This document shows, piece after piece, positions 57,001 to 64,000 of a stretch of DNA of 64,000 nucleotides. A model generated the notes under the pieces. The model ran no database searches. It saw only the letters and a program-made list of their open reading frames with translations, and was not told the DNA's origin. The position numbers and the translations under genes were made by a program. Every line of letters begins with the position of its first letter. The stretch's first letter is position 1. The stretch covers positions 41,343,017-41,407,016 of the forward strand of contig NC_051849.1 of NCBI RefSeq assembly GCF_905115235.1. Reading direction: 5' to 3'. The stretch comes from Hermetia illucens (taxonomy: Eukaryota; Arthropoda; Insecta; Diptera; Stratiomyidae).

Positions 57001-58681
57001 AGTTGCTGGAGATGAATAGAGCCTGGAAATACCTGGTCTACGCAAAGGATCCATTTTCGAGAATTCTATGCACCCTCTTGGGAATTCGTCCCAATCTCAG
57101 CGGAAATTTCAGCTGGACGGTGGAGAAGAGTGCTTCGGCGAGTATTGAAACTGTTGCCTGCAGTGCGGCGTGGTATTGATGATGCTGCCGCCATCGACTC
57201 TTGGTCACCAGTTTCCACGATGACCTCAATCCAAACACGGTCTCTGATGATGGCCGGGATTGTTTCGCTGCGAGTAATAAAGCGGGACTAGTCTGCGCCT
57301 CGCTACACAGTTATGTGCGCGAATTATGGGAAACGCTCGACGAACCTCTGGTGCAACAAGGGGCGGTTAGATGTTATACTTGCCCTCACCGTTATTTCAT
57401 AATAGAAGAGGATGATGAAGAGGTTCATTTCTTCAGTTTACTTCATCTGCGTCTACGCGAAACTGCTGAAGCAGATGCAGCAATGCTCCTGGTCGTCGTG
57501 ACCTCTAGACGTCGAACCGCCCCATTACGGGAGCCCGACCCAGTTACCAAGTCAGACGACTCCCGCCGGTTATCCGTGCGAGACCTCAAATTTCTTCTTC
57601 TTCTTACTTTTGGTGGTGCATTTTATCCCTAGCTGTCCGATGTGGTGATAGCTTCCTCAGTGAGTAATCAGCAAGACCGCAAAGTTCCTGCATTTTCCTC
57701 ACCTTCCCCCTGAGACGTTGCGGTGGCATACAGCCATTTAGACTGAAGCTATCCGCCCCTCCTTTTTTCACAACTCAGCTCTAATCCTCCCGAGGAAAAC
57801 GTCAGTCCTCTCAGTATATAGGGTTCATTATATTTGACGCGGCATGGGGTGAACGTTTAAGTCGGTATGGGCAGCCACAAGGCCAACATGTTATCTGCCC
57901 CCCTCCGATGAAGAGGAAAGGAATGCGGGGACCGCTCGTCGCGTAGATGCCTGAATTGGCTCAAGGCTAAATCTTCCCCGTCCATCCCTCGCGTGTTAGG
58001 TTTGTTTTTAGTGTAATTGTGTCCCTTACCTAATTTGGCCGGCTGCCAGTTTAGCTCCTTTGAAATTGAAATTTTTAGTGGTATCAACCCGCCTCGATAC
58101 GTGGAGCTACAGTTATTGTCACTTGCGTTAGAAACTGATACGTAGGACTGTGACACAATCACTGACTTCCAGTTTCCATACACCAACGACTCCTGGATTT
58201 CCTTTCCATGAGTCAGCTTGAGTCATAATATGGAGTTGTCAAAATCAATGGTCTGTGCACAGAAAATGAGGGAGGCCACTTCCTTCCCGTTGGGGCAGTC
58301 CGATATTAAGTGAATGACTGGCACCCTCTCCCCTTCAATAAAGTGGCAAATTGCAAACCGAGAACCGGGCGCATCCGGTACGGAACAGGAAACTAAACCG
58401 AGGTTGATATACTCTAACCATTTCTTTCTTACAAAACAAAACCTCAAAATAAACGTTGAGTCTTGTAGTAGCGTTACGGCTTATGAAATATTTGCATGCA
58501 TTTATGGATATAGCACACAAATTACTTGGCATCTCAATCTAGACCGCTGACATGATAATTTCTTAAACAAACTGGCAACTGGTCATCCCGTCTGTGACAA
58601 CCGGGGGCAAAAACCTAGTTGAAGTCTTAATTTGCTTTTTAAATTTCAGGGAGCAAAGTGTACGTCTCCAGCACGTTTAAT
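57001..58681. other. Unassigned stretch before the plus DM4/12 gene
   Basis: Contains a 143-codon plus frame (57201-57632) with an acidic cluster but no recognised domain. The minus frame near 58223-58447 has some likeness to a LINE C-terminal finger. The promoter of the DM4/12 gene should lie close to 58682. A TTTCAG at 58645-58650 could be the acceptor of a 5' UTR intron. Confidence 0.35.
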
Positions 58682-59555
58682 ATGTTTCCGTTCAGAATAT
58701 TTCTCATAATACTTTTTACGTACAAAATTTGTAACTACGCAACCGTCGGGTGGTTGCTATTTCCAGCTAGCACTGTGTTACAGGTAAACGTTTTCCAATT
58801 TAATTCCTCAAGTAATAATCGAATAATTACAATAAATATGTAAATCGTTTCGAAGATAACAATGTCTGTATCCGCGCCCGTTGAACTCAAGGATATGAGA
58901 CTTTATTTCGATTGGGGATTCCAAGTTAACTACAATCTACCTTACGATTTGTCGAATTTCTACGACGTTGCAAAGTGGCCAGGACATTCTAGACAACACA
59001 CAAGGGCTATTTCCTATGACAAATACAACATCCAGAACAGCACTCATCCCGCAGATGCAACTGCAGGCGAAGTGTACATGGCGTTGGAGGAACTTATGAT
59101 CGGGTCAGTATCCCTCTCATCGCTTTTCTACAAAAGTGAATTGTGTCCTTTTCTTAATTAAATTATCAATTAATTTGTGATGAGTTATTATTTCAAAAAT
59201 ATTCTTTAACAATTCGAGGTTGCCTTTAGTTTAGGATTCCATGAAACGTGTTTACTGAAAAGTGTTTGTGAAGTAGCGCGACATCCTTTCGACTTGGAAA
59301 GTGAAAATTTAATTGCGGAAATCGTCAATTTTGTTTTGAGGTAAATAAGTCCTTTTATTTTAAAGAAATATCTGAAGAAGTATTTATTTTTGCAGTCCGT
59401 CTCTACACAAATCGTTTGGGGATAATGAGAAAGTTTACAGAGCTGCGTATGAATCCGCAGAAAGATATGGAGCCAGTGGTATTGATTGCGATTTTATATA
59501 TCCCGAGTGCCCGGTGGCCTTCGTCGAAGCTGTAACCAAAGTCGAATTTGAATAG
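58682..59555 (+). CDS. DM4/12 family secreted protein (complete, four exons)
   Basis: Exons are 58682-58783, 58856-59103, 59230-59340 and 59396-59555, all introns GT-AG, encoding 206 residues. The signal peptide is MFPFRIFLIILFTYKICN, followed by GWLLFPASTVLQ and VSAPVELKDMRLYFDWGFQVNY. The DM4/12 domain has VYMALEELMIGLGFHETCLLKSVCEVARHPF, here split by the second and third exons. RAAYESAERYGASG and IDCDFIYPECP follow. Four cysteines in this domain are shared with the minus-strand paralogue (11391-12192) and probably form disulphides. An in-frame GTG-containing leader exists upstream, but the first ATG fits the signal peptide. ATTAAA at 59617-59622 may be the poly(A) signal. Function of the family is unknown. 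No defect is visible. Confidence 0.93.
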
Positions 59556-59616
59556 ATTTAACATAAACACGATATTTCTTATGAAACTGTTTAAAGTTTA
59601 ATCAACTCCGATAAAC

Positions 59617-59622
59617 ATTAAA
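59617..59622 (+). terminator. Possible poly(A) signal of the plus DM4/12 gene
   Basis: ATTAAA, the common variant hexamer, 62 nt after the stop codon. Confidence 0.45.
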
Positions 59623-59675
59623 AGATTTGATAATTGCAATGAAAAATTCCTAGTGTCCTTAATTGTCAGTGAGAT

Positions 59676-60155
59676 TCATCATCATCAACGGCGCAACAAC
59701 CGGTGTGCGGTCTAGGCCTGCCTTAATAAGGAACTCCAGACATCTCGGTTTTGCGTCGAGATCCACCAATTCGGTATCCCTAAAAGCTGTCTGGCGTCCT
59801 GACCTACGCCATGTCTCCATCTCTGGCAGGGTCTGCCTCGTCTTCTTTTTCTACTATAGATATTGCCCTTATAGACTTTCCGGGCTGGATCATCCTCATC
59901 CATACAAATTAAGTGACCCGCCCACAGTAACCTATTGAGCCGGATTTTATCTACGTAATTATGTAGGCTACGGAATCGTCCATCCTCATGTAGGGGTCCA
60001 AAAATTCCTGAGAGGATTCTTCTCTCGAATGCGGCCAAGAATTCGCAATTTTGCTTGCTAAGGACCCAGGCCTCCGAGGAATACATGAGGACTATCAAGA
60101 TCATTGTCTTGTACAGTAAAAGCTTTGACCTGGAGGTTTGTAAGGCTTAGGCAAG
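59676..60155 (-). mobile_element. CFDP2/RTE-type LINE, well-preserved 3' end
   Basis: The minus frame 60104-59712 is open for 130 codons: MYSSEAWVLSKQNCEFLAAFERRIL, FGPLHEDGRFRSLHNY, LLWAGHLICMDEDDPARKV, then RKRRRGRPCQRWRHGVGQD. It ends at the left in GTTGCGCCGTTGATGATGATG, a GAT-repeat terminus like those of RTE-type elements. It serves as the reference for the shorter 3' pieces at 5457, 6018, 33637, 39405 and 45905. Confidence 0.8.
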
Positions 60156-60890
60156 AGTACCTACTATTGCCGCTTCCAAGCCGCTGGAAATATCCCCTCG
60201 GACATGCACGCTTCGAAAAGCTCAGCGAACATATCCGGGCTGGATTTCACGGCGCTTTGTTGTCTCCTATTCTACTGCAGATCTCCTACAGCTCGTCTCT
60301 GGCAACTGGCGGAATTGTGGCACATTCAAAGATGGCTGGAATGTATCAATACCCACCTCTTCCTGGGGAAATAACCCCTGGATCATTTTCAGCATTTTTC
60401 GCCCTGCCTGATGTCTGTGGGGGTAGCGTTCGTTTTAAAAAGTGTTTACGATAACTTAGTTAGCCAAAACTATGTCCATCTGCGCAAAAGATTCTAATAA
60501 ACTGCGCCCTCTTGCATTTGATTCTCTGCTACCCCACGCAAGGGCCCAACCGTTGAAATCACTACCAATCACCTTTAGACTTCGTCCCCTTGCGTCGAAA
60601 ACAAGATTATCAAGCATTTCCTCGAATTCGGACAGTGTCAAACTTGGTTGGACGTAACAGCTGTATACATATACACTACTTATTTTCATCCACACAAAGC
60701 CACTGGCTGCCTAACTTGCAGTACATTGTATGGCCTGTCTACCGCAAGCCCATATCGCCGCTCCATCAGTCGAATCTGTCACCCATATGCCACAGTGACG
60801 GTTTCTATACGGTTCACTTATGATGGCGATTTCCATCTAGGATTCGAACGTGGTCTGCTCAAGTAAATCTTTACCGACCGTGCAATGATT
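60156..60890 (-). mobile_element. R1-clade LINE family A, minus-strand partial copy
   Basis: Read from right to left: ORF2 start traces (NHCTVGKDLLEQTTFES, 60890-60840), the EEP endonuclease (ISSVYVYSCYVQPSLTLSEFEEML, VIGSDFNGWALAWGSRES, 60695-60456), then a jump into the RT (about 60450-60160, matching 18130-18420). The segment between them is deleted. It abuts the RTE 3' fragment at 60155. Confidence 0.8.
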
Positions 60891-61195
60891 GAAATTCTGG
60901 TCACACTCAAACAAAAACTTTCTATCGTATGCAGTTGGTTGCGACAGGATAGTAAAAACCACTCCGGAAGTGTTCAAAGGACAACCTATGCGAAAAACAA
61001 ACTGGGTGTTATCAGAACACTCAACAAAAAATGTCCAGGCAATGCAGTTCATGGTAACAGAAGGAAAAGACTTTGGGGCAGCGTGTTGAGTGGATCATTA
61101 CCGATAATACCCGCCATGTCAGGAGGTTCGAACTGCCATAAGCACTTCGAAGGACGGGATGGGACCTAGTCTGGATCGGATGCAGAATTTCTAGT
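60891..61195. other. Unassigned stretch
   Basis: An open minus frame continues 5' of the LINE start (61052-60890) with a hydrophobic, Cys-containing sequence that I do not recognise. Confidence 0.3.
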
Positions 61196-61295
61196 GCAGG
61201 AGAAAAGGGCCAAATTTTATTTACTAAATGCCGAATAAAGAGTTTTTATTGCTCATATTCCGGTATTTCGGGGACCAGTTGTCCTTTTCCTCACT
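61196..61295 (-). mobile_element. Penelope-like element tail fragment
   Basis: On the minus strand: GGACAACTGGTCCCCGAAAT, then ACCGGAATATGAGCAATAAA. This closely matches the tail of the element at 28240. Confidence 0.6.
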
Positions 61296-61571
61296 AACTT
61301 TTTGACAAAAACCCAACTGAAGAAATGGTACAGGAGGTTCACCAATATATACTTCCGTTGACACATTATACGGTCATTAGTGGGCCAGAGGAATTACCTA
61401 CTATCTTCCTAAAGAAGACACGGGAAAGGGCCTCGCGAACACACTATCGTTACTTGCCAATCCTCTAAAAGTTCATAACGTCCATTATTAATGGAAAGAT
61501 CAATGCAGCCTAGAGAATAACAAACTTCTGCCCGAGAGCAGCAGTAGAGCAGATAATTGGCTAATTCTAGA
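61296..61571. other. Unassigned stretch
   Basis: No gene or repeat recognised. Confidence 0.4.
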
Positions 61572-61812
61572 ACCTTCCTAACAATCTTTGATAATCCAGG
61601 ATCAGGGCTTTCAAATGTGTTAGAGTACTTCATTCAAGAACGTAACGGTATACTACAAGATTACAGTAACGTTGAGGAGGCAAAGTAATCAGCATTGCGC
61701 TCGCCCGTGATTATTACCTGGTTTCACTCAAGTACTCATTCACACCTGAGTCGACTGGTGTCCGACATCCGATACAAATCCCACTGCCCCCTGAGATTTT
61801 AAACACGACTTT
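61572..61812 (-). mobile_element. tRNA-derived SINE, second copy
   Basis: Colinear with 26580-26780: CAGCATTGCGCTCGCCCG, CACCTGAGTCGACTGG and GTCCGACATCC are shared. The tRNA-like head and the ATT tail are eroded. Confidence 0.7.
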
Positions 61813-62099
61813 TCATATGGACCCTCAATTTATAGCCAAAAAGCGTACTGCGGTCATGCTTAGGCCTGCACAAGGTGGTTTTCGCCCGTATATAAGGGAA
61901 CGACAATACCAGGAAACTACTTCGGCCAAGGCGAGGTAGCAGTAACAGGCAGTGAATTCAAGAAGCTCCGCTCTTCGGTAGATTTCTACGATGGAATTCA
62001 CATTAATCGCGGTGATCCGTAGACCACCAAGCGATATCGTTGTGACTACACACCCAACGGCGGGATGTTGTTTGTATAAATATTCTGTTATACTGTTTA
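61813..62099. other. Unassigned stretch
   Basis: No supported feature. A TGTGTGTG stretch lies close to the right edge. Confidence 0.4.
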
Positions 62100-63540
62100 T
62101 TATTGTGTGTGTAGCGTATGCTGTATGTTTTCATACATGGTCAGTATTTTATTGAGGATGGTGTTCATCTCGCCACTTGCAACTTGTTGGGGCTTCTTAG
62201 CTCCGTCTTGTCGGACTACTTCTGCCAAGGCGTTGCCCGGACAATTCGTGCAGAAGGGAAGTATCATCCAACACCGCTGACACCTTCGTCCTTTGGGCCG
62301 ATCTCGGCGCCTGCTGCCTTGTGACCTTAACATTGCTATATGCAGGACATCCACGGTACGAAGCCGGATGTCCTCCCCTTCCGTAGTTGGCAAGGAAGAT
62401 TTTTTCGTTCAGCGAATATTCGGCTGCGACATGGCCTTTCCCGCACTTTAGACATCGCAAGGTCATTTGGCAGTTCACTGATGCCAATTAGATCGCTTTC
62501 CCAACTCTCCAGGTTCATCGTACTAAAATGTAAATCTCTTTATAATAAAACGCGACACTGAGAGGAACTTGACCTCAGTTCCCGTCTCCCGAAGCATTTT
62601 GAGCACCTTATCGGGCTCTTCCTCCACATCCAAGCCTTTCAGAAGGAATGTTTGCACCTTCTCTTTCTTTGGTGTGTAGGTGAAGTGAGGAGCCTTCACT
62701 CGCTCGAGGACCTCCCTTGCTTTCTTCTAATCCGCTATATGTTTACATTTGATTTGAAATCTCTCGGCCCCATCTTTTTGATAACAAAATTCGAGAGCCC
62801 CGAGTGGCTAAATCTCTACCACCTAATTCGTAAACATTAATGGGGGCACCCTTTCCCCCTTTTTTTATTTCGGGTGCTATTTGTGTCCCTGGTCGGACCA
62901 TTTTTTAAATTTTCGGTCCTACTTATGTTATTCTTTTCATCAGTTCTCATTTTATCTTAATTTTTGTTTTTCTTTTTTAATTTTTTTTGATACATGAAGC
63001 AAAAACCCGCCCAGTTTTCCCTCTTCACTGCTGTTATTGCCGCACTTTTCACTACCGCAATCAGCCTGGTTAGCACTCTCGTCTGGGACATTTCCACCAC
63101 CACTGTTGTCACCACCTCTCATACCGTCAGCTCGTTGGTTTCCTATGTCTCCCATATGGATAGATTAGTCGGTAAAATCTTGCTCGCCCTTCAAGCAGCC
63201 CGGCTCCTTCATTGCTGCTGGAGTATTTGAAGAAAGCCCCAACTTTTACTTGGCTACCTTTGGAGACGGCGGACCCACCTCCCCAAACATTAGCTGTTCC
63301 GTAAGCTGTTCTTTTTTCTCTATTAATATTGACATTTGATTTTTCAGATCTCCGGGTGTCTTCGCCAGCTCGCTATTTCTTCATTCAAGATTGACTATCC
63401 TTACTTTTGCTTCTTTTAGATCTGGATCCGCCTCGTTACGGGCTCCACGGCCGATCCGAATACCCCTAGACTTGTGGGGGTCGAGCCCGCCAACCGTCGA
63501 CTACTCGCCGCTCATTCCGGTCAAGTAGCTAACAAGTCCA
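62100..63540 (-). mobile_element. Jockey-type LINE ORF1 (gag) fragment
   Basis: The minus-strand frames 62487-62197 carry LRCLKCGKGHVAAEYSLN and HPASYRGCPAYSNVKV, the zinc-knuckle block and the HPASYRGCxxY motif typical of jockey-clade ORF1. Farther 5' (63155-62952 and about 63500-63300) are acidic and charged frames with NxLKNQMSILIEK-like heptads, a plausible ORF1 N-terminus. Frame changes separate the pieces, and the second knuckle has lost cysteines. Confidence 0.7.
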
Positions 63541-64000
63541 AAAAACGATTTTTTGATGATGCAGATTGGCCAGTCTCTAAGTAAAGTTCAGCTGAAGTTT
63601 CCTAATCTTATGTACTTGCAAGCCTTTGTCGTGAATCGTTTACATGGTTCTGTCTCTCACACGCAAGATTATTTTTCGACACCTTCTCTAGCTTGATAGT
63701 TCCATTCTTACATTTGATCATGCTTTATCTTGATAGTCTCTTTTGTCACCTCCAACACCACCAATCAGCGTACATGCAAGCTCATATAGTTCAATACGTT
63801 CAGGTTCGGCAATATTTCCCCAGAAATGCGAATAAAGTATATAACGATGGTAATATGATAAGAATAAAAACTAAGACTGAAGGAATCATCCTGAACTTGA
63901 CCATAGCGTACAAAGTAGAATTTTATTTGAGTTCCCAAAAAACAGCTATAACACGTAAATCATTTTATTCTAAAATCACATTATTTCAGTTGCTTTTTTT
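63541..64000. other. AT-rich end of window, nothing recognised
   Basis: No exon, RNA gene or matched repeat. Confidence 0.4.

Noticed and set aside
1-64000. Retrovirus-like or LTR elements, Polintons, CRISPR arrays, prophage
   Set aside because: No paired long terminal repeats, protease-integrase order, capsid genes or spaced repeats were seen; the retroelements recognised are LINEs, Penelope-like elements and a SINE.

Overview
The window looks like insect, probably dipteran, nuclear DNA. It has spliced genes with short introns (53-115 bp), two members of the insect-specific DM4/12 secreted family, and a dense load of old transposable elements. I see no rRNA, tRNA gene, CRISPR array or bacterial operon. 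The species cannot be named from sequence alone.

Host genes fill only a small part. Three paralogous leucine-rich-repeat membrane receptors lie on the + strand (3170-5146, 42825-45011, 49048-51106). They share intron positions and phases and a 136-nt N-terminal exon, and each ends in a short cytoplasmic exon with tyrosine and SH3-binding motifs. Two DM4/12 genes lie about 47 kb apart in opposite orientations (11391-12192 minus, 58682-59555 plus), each with four exons of nearly identical lengths. A small two-exon gene (32810-33226) could encode a 61-residue single-pass membrane protein. The signal-peptide exon of the LRR genes was not found.

Most of the rest is transposons. (1) An almost full-length R1-clade LINE (15218-20179, family A) has two inactivating deletions, and four partial relatives lie at 7854, 33905, 46620 and 60156 (minus). 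(2) A second R1-type family (B) is at 1-1335 and 20280-22450. (3) RTE-type LINEs include one long copy (51690-54560) and many pieces of a lineage with a craniofacial-development-protein-2-like endonuclease, several ending in ATC-rich tails. (4) LOA/jockey-type pieces are at 29880-31230, 36430-38215, 52952-53259, 55220-57000 and 62100-63540. (5) There are Penelope-like fragments, mariner-type transposase fragments and a tRNA-derived SINE. (6) A non-coding repeat family has a conserved 5' block, an (RGAC)n microsatellite and a 3' hairpin, much like the Helentron-associated DINE-1/mini-me elements of flies.

The most informative relation between elements is that family A LINEs sit inside the GACA microsatellite of that hairpin repeat. 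The repeat resumes directly after the poly(A) at 20180 and at 48483, which suggests microsatellite-targeted insertion of the kind known for R1-clade Waldo elements.
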